From assembly GCA_021186555.1 (NCBI GenBank), contig JAJKFL010000012.1:23757711-23821710 (forward strand): a stretch of 64,000 nt of DNA, written 5' to 3'. This document shows positions 26,801 through 38,119 of the stretch, piece after piece. A model generated the notes under the pieces. It did no database searches. It was not told the origin of the DNA and was given only the letters and a program-made list of their open reading frames with translations. This DNA comes from Reticulitermes speratus (Eukaryota; Arthropoda; Insecta; Blattodea; Rhinotermitidae). Position 1 is the first letter of the stretch. Each line of letters begins with the position of its first letter. Position numbers and translations under genes: made by a program.

Positions 26801-29800
26801 CACAAGGCAAAGTCATTGGCTACTCTGAGATGTGGTTGAAAAAGGCCAAGAGGCATTGCTGAACACTATGCTAGCTGTTACACTGAAGAAGATTACAGCT
26901 ATGTTTTATAAATTAAATCATATGCATGGTATCCATAAATTCTCTGTAAGTGTTCAGATGTTTTAGCTGTTCTCACTGTGAATCGTCTTTCTTGTCTTAC
27001 ACGTATTTCACTCTACTTTTCCTGTATGGATTTTAGAAATATGTCATTCACTGTGCATGAAATTTATTCTTCAGTGAGACTTGAGGTTGACTCAGTAGTA
27101 ACTATGAATATTGCTGTCTTCTGGGATGTGGTACTGCATAGTCATGTAGCTCATTACCAATGTTTTGGAGGAGCCTGGCACATGGGTTTTTTTGCCGTGA
27201 GAGGTTGGAGGCAGCAGTTTTCTATGAAACGTTAGTAAGAAGCCACCAGATTACAGAGTGTAACATCCCGGAAGCCAGCAGTCATATGATTCATCATTCT
27301 TACCCCACTGGTGCTTTTTGCAGCCAGTAAGCAGCATCAGTGAAGGTAGAGGCATATTGTATTTATACTTGTATGAGATAACGAAGAGAGTCTTTTTGCT
27401 CATTATGAGCCATGAGATAAAGAAGCCAGTCTCTGTGCTTATTATGAACCATGAGCAGCTCCATTTTGGAAAATGATTCTAATCTGCATTTCCTGTTAGG
27501 AAAGCCAGTAGGCCTAATGATTTTTTTTGTCAAGAGATCCCCCAGTCTTTTACCTGGAAATCCAAGGACTGTGCTTTTTCTCAATCCATTTTCAACAATG
27601 TTTTATGTTGGTACTTATGTGAGATAGAAACTTCGGCTACTCTTGCTATAGATATAAAGATCACCACCTATAAATATATCGGTTCATTTTGTATTACCAG
27701 TTTAAGTAAAAGATCTGATGGTATTTTTTAAAATAAAGTGATGGTTTGGTATACAATTTGCAGAATGGAGACAGGACAGATGGATGAGATAAAACCATTT
27801 GACTGGACATTTACAACAGATTATTCAGGTACCCTAACAGGAGGCTTCACAGTAACACCAACAGATACTAGAATAGATCTAGACAAACTACGCCGAAGAG
27901 AAAGGATTCTATTCTACCATGATCTGTTGCTGTTTGAAGATGAGCTGCATGATAACGGCACAGCTGTATTCTCCGTTAAGATTGTGAGTAACATGTGCTT
28001 CATAGAAAAGTATGTGCAGGTCAGGAAAGGAAAATAATTTGGGTCAAAACTACCAGAATTGCATAGTGCTTTACATGGGATGATGTGCCTGACACTTTTT
28101 TATCTTAAGAGTGGCTTCTTCATGGATATTTTGTCATCCTGATATTTTATTCTTTGCTATTCATGAACCATACCCAGCAGTTTGTTGTAGTGATAGTACT
28201 GTAGACTTAGTATATTTACTTGAATATAAGACATCCCCACATATGCAATGCCCATCCACCTCTTGACAGTCCTCAGTTTTAGGGAAATACTGCACCCTCT
28301 CTCCTTCTTGTGGACAAAATATTCTGTGGAAGCCACGGGAATGCAAGTTACACACAACATGTCTTATTATTATAACAGTTCAGCGAAAGTGATAATGAAA
28401 TATATAAAGACAAAAAAAAAAGCAAGATTAAACATGGCCTGCACTTACGGTCATCAAGCCCGATAACAAGTTCATGCCCATGTCGCATACTCAAACTAAA
28501 CAAAATACCTGGCTGGCACTGTGGGCGAAAAACCAAAGGCACCCACACAATCCACTTACCCATGATGCCAGGTAAGGGACACTGGCCTGGGGCTCCCAGC
28601 TGAAAAGAAATTTCCAAAGGTCTAAACAGAATTGAATAGGAAACTTGAAAGGGTCATGGATGTAGCTGGGTAAGGAGATGCAGATAAGGAAGTCTTGAAT
28701 CTTAACATGGCACAGTACCAACACAGAGAGCATGTCTGACACTTTGGTTCTGGCATTAAATGTCTGTAATGATCTGTAGAAGACCAGAACTTAAATTGGG
28801 GCTGCATAAGAGCAGATATAATTGTATAACGTTTGGTGTTTTGAGCATCACACTGCTCATTACATGCATGTAACATTTGGCACCAATGGGAAAAAAATGT
28901 CATATTATGTTTGAGTAAGCATTATATATTTGGAAACCATATACAGAATGCATGTAGGCATATTGTTTATTTGTAAATACTTTAGGAATTTTGACTGCCT
29001 CACTGCAACACAACACAGCTACAGTGACTAGCCAGGGCAGTACAAGAGTAGGAACGTGATCAAGTTACAGCACTGCTAGCTTGCTTTTACCGGCACGTAA
29101 CTCAATAATAGTATGAAAATAAACATTTTTTGTTCAAGTGATCTGTAGAACATGCTCCTGAAGTTTGGCCACTACATTGCAAAACATTTGTGTATCCAAT
29201 TGCAACCCTGATACTTCTAAGAGCCTTAAAGTACAGGGCCATTATTTTAAATGTAAACAATTGTTAGTCATGTTGTGTCACATTGCTTATGCTATGTGCC
29301 AAGACTTTTTACCAGCTTGTTCTCACATTGCTTATCAGAGAGGCTGCAAGGTTTCCATGAGTCATCTGCAGTTTATATGCAGATTCCATTGCAGTGTCAC
29401 GTATTTTTGTGCGATATTTATGCTAAATACAGTTCCTACAAGAATTGTCGTCATAATGTGGGGCAGAAATTCCTTGATGTTTGTGTTGCATAGAGGACAA
29501 TAGTTTACAATTGTGTGAAAAGGGTTTGAGCAACACGTTCCATTCCAGAGAGAGAACATGCAGAAGACACATGCTGAGGAAATTGGGGTGTAATTGGTGC
29601 TGCTACTGTGGAGACATTTAAGCAAAATCATTGGCCCACTTGCATAATAAATGTTTGTCTCTGCATCATCAGCAAAAATGTACTAATACGGCTACAGCAC
29701 ATGCATCCACGTAAGACTATGGCTCGATGCAGATCACAAAATAAGATGAGTTTGTGAGCTAGTAGTTTCGTGGGGTGCGTGCTGGTGACATAGACTCCAC

Positions 29801-32800
29801 ACTCATTCTGTTTAGCCATGAATCTGGGAATATCTCAGTGAGTATGTGAACTCTCTGAATAACAGGTTTCCCATGTTAATTCCATTAGTGCCATTACCTG
29901 ATGTTAAGGTTGGTGTGTGGTGTGCTGTGAGTGTAACTATGATTACTGGGCACCTTTTTTTTTCTGGAGACTAAATTGACATTGATATGTAATGCACATT
30001 CTGACACCATTTTTTTGAACACCTGTCTGTTTAGAAGAGAACTTGTGTCCTTTGTTCAGCAGGACATTGCAACACTTCACACTGCTGACAGTTCTGTTTT
30101 GATGGCTCTTGTCTTCTGGGATACGACACTGTGCCAGTGGCTGAATGGTTCCTGATGTTTCAGAGGATGAAGGCCGTACATTACTTTGAAATGTTAGGAA
30201 CCACTCACCCAGTAGCACGGTGCCATGTCCCAGGAGACTGGAACCGTCAGTTACAGCGCTGTGAAAACCTCAAAATTTACAGTTATATGTGTTGTTTGCA
30301 GAGTGTTTTTGGTGAAAGTAATAAGTAGGGATTGTGGCCTTTTTGTTTGCCAGATGTGAACCAGTGTGATTTATATTTGTGGGGAGCATGTTAAAAGATA
30401 AAATGTACACTAATCATCCCCACACTGAAGGCAATGTGAGAGATAACATTCATAATGTCTTTTCAGTTTCACTGGCAGAACTATGTGCAATAAATGGCGT
30501 GTTTGTTAGATGTGACAGTGTCTGAGCTGATGGAAACAATTTCCAGCCCCTTCTTTAAAAGTGGTTAATAAAACTAATATTAATTGCAATATATTGAACC
30601 TCAATGTGTGAACCACAGACCAAGGCAAACTGGAGTAGCAGCAGTTACCATCCTGCCTGTTACACAAAATAGTCTCTATGTAGAGCAGTACATGGTGTCA
30701 TTTAAAATAAGTCCCAGTACGGTATTTCTCCACGTGATTCTTTTACACATTCATAGTGTAGGTGAAGAAAGAAATGGCATTAGTCAATTATGAAAATTTG
30801 TACAAAATTAATTTTTGTATATTTGCCATGATGAACAGACTTCATATTTTTGGCAGGGTTTGTAGAACTCCCGTTCTGTTAGCATTTTACAAAACAATTC
30901 TCTCCTTTTGTGATTTGTTGCAGAGGGTAATGCCATCTAGTTTCTTCATTCTGCTAAGGTATTTCCTCCGAATTGACAATGTGATGCTGAGAATGAATGA
31001 TACTCGCTATTATCACGAGTTTGACACAGACTTCATTCTACGAGAATACACTTCCAGAGAAGCGAAGGCACAAGATCTGAATGTACGTAAGCAAAGACCT
31101 AATTTAATTTAGGCTTTATCTGTTTTTATCCATTAAGTTAAATATGTGTAACTGTTCTAGATAATAAACCTGTAGAACAAATGTGTGATTTCAAGTACTT
31201 AGGAAATTTATAAGCCTAAATGGTGAGAGAGATTTGGAAGGAATCAAGACTTTCTATGCAGAACTCACAAGGCCAACTTTCCTGTTGAACAGAATTACAG
31301 TTGTACAGATTTTGTGTTGTTAGTGCGATATTCAGGCAATAAAGGTTTATACTGTAACAGTAAAAGTAGTTTGGTTCGTTGATTAACATGCTAGCCGTAT
31401 GTCCTACTACAGCCTGGCTTCAGCTCTTCTTCTTGAATGCATATGGGGAAAGTCAGCAGCTGTGTTACATTCATTACAGCTGTAGTGACATTGATGCCTT
31501 CAACAGTGTAGTTTATGTACTTACGAGGGAGAAGGCTTCAGCTTGATGCAGTATCTGTAATTAATGTTTGCCTGGGTTCACTTTGTCCAGCTTACATGAA
31601 CATCATTGATCGAGTTCCTGCTCAGAATTTCAGAGATCTATTAGTTTCATGCTGGTTGTTTCAGTAAAAACTGTACTTCTGACAGGTGTGCGTCAGTGTG
31701 CTTTGCGGAGATGCCAGTGTCTTTAGAAAGCAAACTGTCACATTAATTATCATATATTTATCATTTTTTGTTCCATGTGATTATGTAATTTGTGTTTTCA
31801 CTCTTTCTTTGTCATTGTTATGATAGTTTTTGTTCTGTTTTCATTGTTTTTATGTTAGTGCAGATTATATTATTAGTCACTAGGCTGTTCACTCAGTGAT
31901 TTCATAAACAAGCACTGAATGGTGGTGGTGGCAGTGGTGGTGGCGGTGGTGGTAGCAGCAGCTGCAACAACAGCAGCAACAACAACAACAACCATTACCA
32001 CCACTGCCACTGCTACCACATCACGCTTGTATCTGACAATGGTGTGAGAAAAACAAGTATAAATTTTCAAACACAGTTTGACCGTATAGTTTGCACTTTA
32101 GTCAGTAGATGGTGCTGGTGGCATCCTTTTGGAATTCCTTTCCTTGCTACAAGTTTGCAGTGCTGCAGAGTACAAAAAAAGACAGTGAAACCTCACGTTC
32201 TACCATAATTGTGGTGTTCCTCCCCATCCAGGTTTGTGTGACATGAAATATCACACCCTAGAAACAATATCAGAAGCTGTGCTTTGTGAAATTTTCATTC
32301 TTGTGTCATTTGTTTAGGTAAGAACTACTTTGTAGTACTGTGTTACAAAATAAGAATGTAGTGTAAAAAATGGCTGGGCTGACAGTTCAACAACCGGCAG
32401 TTTTGCTGGGAGCGAAGGTGTTGTTGCATAAATGCATCATGTTTCTTATCTTAACGCATTATTGTATGTGTCCTTGTGTCTTCGGACTCCCATAGTAGGC
32501 ACTGCTGGAGACCCAAAGGGTTCAATATTTTATCTCCAGAATGTTTTACTCTGGGCAAACTCATGGCAAATGTATTATGGGATGATTTGTTTGAGCTTTA
32601 GTGTAGGCACTCTTTTCAACATGAGAGGTGGTGACCTATGTCACCCATTAGGTGGACTGTTTCTTAGTCTGGCTCCTACTTTTTGACCTGTCTGACAAGG
32701 GTGGCCCTAACAGTAGTTACACTACCGTCAGTATTGCTCTCAGGGTCATGGGAGCTCACAAGCCCTCCCGTCTTGTCAAGGTCACACAATCTATGGGGAA

Positions 32801-35128
32801 GGGCTGGCCTTCATACCATGTGAAAAATTGACATGTCTACCTTAGAATAACTACTGGTGCCAATACTAATGTCATGATACAAATGTCAAAACTGGAAATA
32901 ACTGTATGCAAAAAGTGACACTATTACAGCAAAAGTATACTTCGCAAGTAGCAGCCATAAACTATTACCCCTTTGCCTTACAGACTACGTCAGAGTAGAC
33001 TGTAAAATACACGTCCTTCAGAAAGTGAAGAAAAGAGATGTGGATCAAGCAGTAATGAAGTTAGCAGCACTGGAAACTGTCCATACAATATATCCTGAAT
33101 AAGACAGGCTTCACATCTATACAGATGGTTCTGTCACAGACAAGAAAGGAAATGTGGGAGCAGGAATTCATTGCAGTTTGTTTAGCTTCTGTGTGACACT
33201 TGGACACATGCCACTCACTTTGATGGAGAGCTAGAAGCAACTTGTTAGTAGAATCGGGTGTTTGGGAAAGGCTGTGATTCAACTGCAGCAGTACAGTCAC
33301 TAGCAAAGTTTGATGCACACCCCAGCAAGAGGGTACAGAAATTCACTTGTCTGTTATACAGTTGTAAGGCCTTCAGAAAAACAAAATTCACTGGCTCCTA
33401 TCCCATTTTGGGATTGTGGGTAATGAAATGGCAGACTGCTTGGTGAAGAAGGGCACAACAATCAGCCAAACATTTATGTGTGAACTGTCATTTCATTCTG
33501 CCAAATTAAGAATGAAAAGAAACACCTAGGCTAACATTTCAAATCCTGGAACAAAATGGTCAGGAACAGAAATATAATTCCCGATTTTTCAAGAGGAGAT
33601 GCAGTGGCAATGTTTTGACTAATTAGTGGCTACAATTGTCTAACGGCTCACTTATGCAGACTGTCGATGTATCTGTCCCCAGTGCATGTCTTGTGTATAG
33701 AAGATAAGTTCATAATGAATCAAGACCATCTACTACTACACTACTACTACTACCACCACCACCACTGCCACCGTAACACTGATTTTCATGTGGGTCTTCT
33801 GTTATGACGCACACATTAATTGGGCTCAGAAAGTTTGAGAACCAGTGGATTAACGTATGGCACTTGTGGGTTTATTGAACTTTTTTGGTTCTATAGTGGG
33901 TGCAGTAAGAATAATCAGTGATAAAACAGTGTGTTGAATGCAAGAAAGTTGGGAACCGCTGGTGTAGAATTGTGTGTTTAGTCATGTACTAAGTATACTG
34001 ATGTGGTAAAAAGCATTTTGAAATAAACCCAGCCCTTGTTTTATGCCCTAGTTGCATTCCTGTAGAAGTGGGCATAAATAAAAAGGCATAATAAAAGTGA
34101 AAGTAGGGGTTAGCATAATAGAATTCAGCCAGTCAAAGGGCATTAAACCAAAAATGAGAGAGCGCAAATTAAGAAGTGGTGTAAACTGGCAAGGGGCATT
34201 AAAGCAAAATGGCATAAAACAAGGATTGGGTGTAGTGGAATTATCAGGTGCTTCCAGACATACTGTAAAATTGCTGAGCAAGTGTTAATAATTGCTGACT
34301 TTAAGCTTCTGCTGTGTCTCATTTTTGATATTGGCCCTTAAAGAGGCCATGCTTCACATTTCCCTGTTTACCTTTCCTGTAGGCTGGAAGCAGGCCCTAG
34401 CTATGCTGCCATAGAATCCAACAGACAGCCTGCATATATAACCGAAACACATATTAACCCCTCTTACTTGAACCATGAAGACAACAGCATGTTCCTGCAA
34501 AAGTCAGGAACACAGTCCACTTCCACACAGTGCCAGCACCAAAAAAGATCATCATCTTCTGTTAATAATGTGATTATGCATGAAATTAGTCTGCTGTATA
34601 TTTTGTTCTTGGGAAGTATTCTGTAGCTCTATTGTACTTTTAAGTATTTTTGATTGTTATGTATAGTTTGGTGACTTATCCTATATCCTGCTTTCTGGGA
34701 TCTGAGGGATGCATCTGTATCTATCATAAACAACAGTGAGGATTGCAGAACTGTTAACAATGCATTTGGAACCTCACTGGGTTTCATTTTCATAAACTGA
34801 AACGAATTTCAAGGTGTGATGTTCTCACAGTGGTGTTGCTGAAGATACAAGTCTTCTGGGACGTAGTGCCGTGCTGTTGGCACATAGCTCCCAACATTCT
34901 GAACGGTTGTGGTGCCTTCGTCTTTTGGATCAAGTAGTGGACTGAAGTTAATTTGTACATTTCTTTTTTATAGTCACAATTTATTTAAAATGTTGGATGT
35001 TGCAGGTTCCACCATCAAGATTGATCGATCCAAGTGAAGTTGCTCAGTTCCTGCCACTCATATCTTCACGTTACGAGAAGCTGACATTGCCAGGCACCAA
35101 GTTGGAGACAGAGGGCACACTGCAGTAA
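23695..35128 (+). CDS. TIPRL: TIPRL, TIP41-like regulator of PP2A-family phosphatases (complete, 5 exons)
   Basis: Exons are 23695-23867, 24271-24450, 27764-27983, 30924-31082 and 35006-35128. Together they give 855 bases, or 284 residues plus stop, and every junction keeps frame. The start is the first ATG after in-frame stops at about 23629-23634; a second ATG follows at once. Recognised blocks are [13 protein letters not shown] and [12 protein letters not shown] (exon 2), [16 protein letters not shown] and [11 protein letters not shown] (exon 3), [17 protein letters not shown] and [10 protein letters not shown] (exon 4), and a degenerate tail (exon 5). These follow animal TIPRL in order; the human protein is about 272 residues. 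The family binds catalytic subunits of PP2A, PP4 and PP6 in the cytosol and links them to TOR signalling; that is family knowledge. The introns hold several DNA transposons, but no splice site or codon is damaged. AATAAA lies at 35236-35241. Confidence 0.95.
24271..24450 (+). CDS. TIPRL: TIPRL exon 2
   Basis: Encodes residues 58-117. The acceptor is ttacag. It holds the [18 protein letters not shown] and [10 protein letters not shown] blocks. The donor GTAGTG is weaker than consensus, but it is the only choice before an in-frame TAG. Confidence 0.93.
24719..24893. mobile_element. 175-bp pogo/Tigger-like MITE with TA duplications
   Basis: The ends cagtagaacccggataagaa and ...cttaacagggttctactg are inverted repeats, flanked by TA at 24717-24718 and 24894-24895. 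The interior has several copies of the motif taagaagtc in both orientations, probably transposase-binding subrepeats. It is non-coding. Confidence 0.85.
25315..25449. repeat. Copy of the 14-kb dispersed repeat, left part
   Basis: Matches 14040-14190 through ttggacatcctgttgtg, cagctacatgtt and gatcatcctcaggc. The match resumes after the transposon at about 26335 (aaattccaattgcaa), so the pogo/Tigger element inserted into this older repeat. Confidence 0.6.
25450..26332. mobile_element. pogo/Tigger-like element interrupted by a mariner
   Basis: The ends agtccccgacttacgta (left) and tacgtaagtcggggt (right) form about 22-bp inverted repeats starting CAG. They are flanked by TA at 25448-25449 and 26333-26334. 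Further ttacgtaa motifs lie just inside each end. Without the nested mariner the element is about 315 bp, so it is non-autonomous. Confidence 0.8.
25631..26198 (-). mobile_element. Palindromic mariner derivative nested in the pogo/Tigger element
   Basis: TA flanks at 25629-25630 and 26199-26200 bound a 568-bp element. The arms, about 197 bp each (25631-25827 and 26003-26198), are near-perfect reverse complements. The minus strand encodes the C-terminal part of a mariner transposase: [12 protein letters not shown], holding the third catalytic Asp, then [17 protein letters not shown] and [12 protein letters not shown], in two frames. The transposase N-terminal half has been replaced by an inverted copy of its own 3' end. 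Confidence 0.88.
27117..27281. repeat. Foldback element, family with cttctgggatgt arms
   Basis: The left arm at about 27117-27172 (gtcttctgggatgtggtact) and the reverse complement of about 27220-27281 (ggcttccgggatgtt...) are related. The loop carries ggaggcagcag...gaaacgttag, seen also at 41640-41662. Arms are diverged, so the boundaries are approximate. Confidence 0.5.
27764..27983 (+). CDS. TIPRL: TIPRL exon 3
   Basis: Encodes residues 118-191. The acceptor is tttgcag and the donor GTGAGT. It carries the most conserved family signatures, [13 protein letters not shown] and [12 protein letters not shown]. Confidence 0.95.
30105..30243. repeat. Foldback hairpin with ~55-bp arms
   Basis: The arm at about 30109-30163 (gtcttctgggatacgacact, then aatggttcctgatgtttcag) is the imperfect reverse complement of about 30184-30240. 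The loop is only about 20 bp. It is the same family as 27117-27281 and 41539-41704. Confidence 0.65.
30330..30545 (+). mobile_element. Tc1/mariner-superfamily transposase C-terminal relic
   Basis: Frames read [13 protein letters not shown], then (shifted) [27 protein letters not shown] and VFVRCDSV. This is the C-terminal end, from the third catalytic region, of the transposase family seen at 3846-4281. Stops and frame changes show it is dead. Confidence 0.65.
30924..31082 (+). CDS. TIPRL: TIPRL exon 4
   Basis: Encodes residues 192-244 in phase 0 at both ends. The acceptor is ttgcag and the donor GTACGT. It holds [17 protein letters not shown] and REYTSREAK, both hallmarks of TIP41-like proteins. 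Confidence 0.95.
31919..32016. repeat. Compound trinucleotide repeat with inverted symmetry
   Basis: GGT/GGC triplets (31919-31953) pass through AGC and AAC triplets into ACC/ACT triplets (31990-32016). The two ends can pair with each other. Open frames here are low-complexity Val/Ala/Thr strings, not genes. Confidence 0.8.
32990..33740 (+). pseudogene. Non-LTR retrotransposon RNase H-domain relic
   Basis: [18 protein letters not shown] (about 33112-33166) is the first block of a LINE-encoded RNase H. GSYPILG, ...[14 protein letters not shown] and [19 protein letters not shown] follow in shifted frames. The order matches jockey-type LINE C-termini. Stops and frameshifts are frequent and no terminal structure is seen. 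Confidence 0.7.
33731..33775. repeat. (CTA)n(CCA)n microsatellite
   Basis: Imperfect CTA then CCA triplets. Confidence 0.8.
34026..34232. mobile_element. 207-bp MITE with TA duplications
   Basis: The ends aacccagcccttgttttatg and cataaaacaaggattgggtg are inverted repeats with few mismatches. They are flanked by TA at 34024-34025 and 34233-34234. The inside repeats gggcat and aaggcat motifs. It is Tc1/mariner/pogo-type by target site and non-coding. Confidence 0.8.
34818..34925. repeat. Single-copy relative of the 20.4-kb tandem unit
   Basis: Shares ctcacagtggtgttgctga, acaagtcttctggga and the trailing ctcccaa...ggttgtgg with 20365-20775. This shows the unit that was later amplified there. 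Confidence 0.65.
35006..35128 (+). CDS. TIPRL: TIPRL exon 5 (terminal)
   Basis: Encodes residues 245-284 and ends TAA at 35126-35128. It begins [18 protein letters not shown], matching the family's C-terminal segment, then YEKLTLPG and a short unconserved tail. Confidence 0.93.
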   Translation, partial: VPPSRLIDPSEVAQFLPLISSRYEKLTLPGTKLETEGTLQ

Positions 35129-35235
35129 TATGAATGTGCTTTGTCAAAACTGTTGTAAAGGAGATGCCAGGAATATTTTTGTCTTGATGTGAAAAAAGTA
35201 TTAAAGGTTTATGTGTCTTATTTTAATGTTAGATG

Positions 35236-35241
35236 AATAAA
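35236..35241 (+). terminator. TIPRL polyadenylation signal AATAAA
   Basis: Canonical hexamer about 108 bases after the stop codon, in an AT-rich context. Confidence 0.6.
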
Positions 35242-35879
35242 AGTGAATGGAAAAAACAAAGTGCATAGAAAAACATGATATCCTGGAGATATACAGCCAA
35301 CAGAAGTATCATAACTTTCTTCACTGAGGAAGTGCTTTGTCATTTTTGAAGCAGTTGATGTAATTGTGGAACAGGGTATGTAATTTTGTTTAGCCCAAAC
35401 TAGAAATTGGACATGGTTTTAACACTGCAGTACATGACATCTAGTATTTGGCTGGTAACATATTTTAATTCAGGGGAAGAAAACTTTCTGTAGCAAATTC
35501 TGAAGAAAATTGGCAGCACCTTAAAGTTCAGAGGTAATGCGCATCATAAAATGTGCACATAAACCTAGAAATGTGTTGCATGCTTGGATAGCTTGAGCAC
35601 TTGAATGGAGTGACATATGAGCCATAGCGTGAGTAGCGTTGAGATGTTCCAATACTCAGCGCAGTGACATAGTTCAAGTAGCATTGAGACGATGAAGTTG
35701 CATATTGGAATCACTTGGCTGAATTCAAAAGAACTTGGGTGCAGCTTTGAGCCTTGCAGTGGCACTGACAGTTCAGTCACAACAAAAGTAAATAGTGACA
35801 GTGTAACTGAGCAGTCTCCGTCTTGTCATACACAGTGTAGTCAAATACTTCCTGGCCAAATTTCTTTCCAATAACAACA

Positions 35880-36243
35880 ACACTTACCATCTAATCAATG
35901 TTGTTGCATTCAAAGTAGTCATTTTGGGACTTTATACAGCAAGCCCAGTGATCATGCCACCGTTTGCAGCATATGATGATGTGCATTGTTTGAAACTGTG
36001 CAGGTGCATCCCGTGATTTTGCTTCAATCATGGTGATGTCATCAAATATTTGTCCCTTTATGGCCATCTTGAGTATTTGGAAAAGAAAAAGTCACAGAGC
36101 ACTAAATCTGGTGAATAAGGAGGGTGTGGAATGACATTCGTTTTTAGCCAGAAATTCATGTACAAAGCAGTGTTGGATCCAGGGACTGACCGCAGCTCAC
36201 TGCCCACATACTGCATACCAAAGTCTGCTGGCTGGCAGCACAA
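35880..36243 (-). mobile_element. mariner transposase C-terminal relic
   Basis: The minus strand reads HPPYSPDLVLCDFFF, the block with the third catalytic Asp. After a frame change it continues KGQIFDDITMIEAKSRD and CKRWHDHWACCIKSQNDYFE, the usual mariner C-terminus. The N-terminal half and inverted repeats are not evident. Confidence 0.8.
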
Positions 36244-37585
36244 TTCGAATTTCGGTTATGCCAACTTTCATGCAAATATGGTACTCTGGTGTTGAACTAT
36301 ATACAACAGTGATGTCTTTAAAAGTTGTGGGGAATGAGCAACCTCCTGACACCCCTGTCTTATTGCTGTATCTGAATGATGTATGTTCTTGTGTAAGAAG
36401 ATGAGAACAGAAGTGACAGAGAGGAGGGTGCAGTCATGTGTTTAAAATGTTCGTATAACTGGTCTCTGAATGTGGAAGACCTGGGACTTCTTTGATACTC
36501 ATCAGGGATATCGGGGTCACAACAGCAAGTGACCTAATTGAAAGTTCTCATACAGCATTCTGTGCTTCTGCACTCGTTTTATCATCGTATCTTTTATCAT
36601 TGTATCTGCATGTGAAGTTATTATTTAAACCATCACAATTTGTATTGGGGATTGTTTTGAGCAGGTGTTAATGCCATGGGGAGAAATCAATCCTCCAAAT
36701 TCCACTTTGCAGGTTGGTTTTGCCTCGCATTATCCGCAGACACCGTAAGGTGTAAATATAGTAATGTTGGTTTATGGTTTCTTCTTGTAGAACAATTTCT
36801 TAAAATGCACAACTCCATTCAGGTCAGAAAAAAAACAATGAGCATGCTTATCACATTTGAGCAAACTTGTTTTTGCCTTTTTTAGAGGAGATTATGACGT
36901 GTTACTTGGTTTCTGAGTTGTACCCATAAAGCTATGTCTCGTCACCTGGTGTGTCTTGTGTTTGTATTTTGTATTCCAGGAAATGTAATCACCTTGTATT
37001 ACTAACTTGTACATGAAAAACAAAACTGCTTTGTATCTGTTGGCAAGTACATGGCCTTCTATAGAGTTTGGTCTGTGGATATGCTATGAATGTTCCAGTC
37101 ATGATTAACTTTAAAACAATAGCCATTATTCAAGCAAAATGTCATTCACATCTGTGAGCTGTACTACAACTGCGTATACTTAACTAGCATTAGTTAATTA
37201 TTTCAAAACGCATATTTATAGGTAATGTTCTCATTAGCAGTGACAGAGTACCATTTGCAGTTACCTTTTCAGCTTCAGTAGAATCACACTGTAGAGGAAG
37301 AAGGAGCTCAATATTGGTATACCAACAATGAGCAAATGTAATGTGTCAGTGTGGAACACAAAATTTCAAGACAGTTTATTATAATGTTTTTCACATATAG
37401 GAAATTGTGTTTTCAAAATAATATATTTTTTTATTTGAGGAGTCTTATTGAAATTTGTCTCTGGGCAGTTACGTGAAGCCAAAAGCAGTACCATTTTTAC
37501 TGCAGACGTAATGTAAAGCTAAAAAATTTGTCCTGCCGTGAACAGTGCTCTCTTTGCTTGGAAAAAAAAAAGCTGCATGTTGTAA

Positions 37586-37760
37586 AGGTATGGTGACAGC
37601 TCAGTTGCAATTGTTACTAGGCTACAGACTGGACAAGTCAGGAATCTGGGGTCAATTCCCAGCAGAGTTAAGAGACCTCTGTGCAAAGCATTCAGACCAG
37701 CCCTGGAGCTCACCAAACCACCTACTCAGGGGTGGAACTGGGGGCACTTAGTCAAGTTCT
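37586..37760 (+). mobile_element. tRNA-derived SINE head and partial body
   Basis: A box A-like stretch (tgacagctcagttg) and a box B-like stretch (gggtcaattccc) are about 40 bp apart. After them comes gaccagccctggagctc...ggggtggaactgg, shared in kind with the SINE bodies at 40575 and 52890. Its 3' end is unclear. Confidence 0.6.
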
Positions 37761-37883
37761 GAAAATCCTCAAGATCTATTGGTGCGCCTGTATTATTAAA
37801 TTTATGAGAACTGCTACGCAACTTAATCAGAACCTAGGCGAAGTGAGTTAAAGGTCGACCCGTAACATTTAATGATTGGTACA

Positions 37884-38115
37884 GAGGTGGGAGTAGGGGT
37901 ATAGTCATACTCATGTTAACCTCGGCGTTAGATAGAGGTGGCCGGTCAACGCCACGCCCCGTCCACTTTACCTCCGCGAGGAGACCCAGCACCCACTGTA
38001 GAGAACGCTGGGTGGGCCTCAGGTCCGATCTGCACGCATATGAAAAGGAGAAAATCTCTTACGCCCACCGTGGTTCGGCCTCCGCATCGTCCAGGCCACA
38101 GTTATTCGCTATAAC
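37884..38115 (-). mobile_element. SINE, same family as 46764-47055
   Basis: Shares, in order, gtaggggtatag, ttaacctcggc, gtcaacgccacgcc, ccactttacc, acccactgtagag and gctgggtgggcct with 46780-46960. Box-like sequence of the tRNA head lies at the right end, so the element points left. Confidence 0.7.
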
Positions 38116-38119
38116 CTCC

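Larger units (their letters stand above)
24451..27763 (+). other. TIPRL intron 2, loaded with DNA transposons
   Basis: Contains a 175-bp pogo-like MITE, a larger pogo/Tigger-like element split by a palindromic mariner, a copy of the 14-kb foldback repeat and a foldback element near 27117-27281. No coding exon was seen besides transposase remnants. Confidence 0.7.
27984..30923 (+). other. TIPRL intron 3
   Basis: No coding exon. An unclassified, moderately GC-rich repeat-like stretch lies at about 28430-28640 (ctggcctggggctcccagct). A foldback element and a transposase relic lie at 30105-30545. Confidence 0.6.
31083..35005 (+). other. TIPRL intron 4
   Basis: Contains trinucleotide repeats, a LINE RNase H relic, a 207-bp MITE and the single-copy relative of the 20.4-kb tandem repeat. 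A stretch at about 32620-32810 (gacctatgtcacccattagg...) looks like retroelement untranslated sequence but is unassigned. No gene exon seen. Confidence 0.6.

Noticed and set aside
31873-32070. Minus-strand frame of Val/Ala/Thr repeats
   Set aside because: Translation of the compound trinucleotide repeat.
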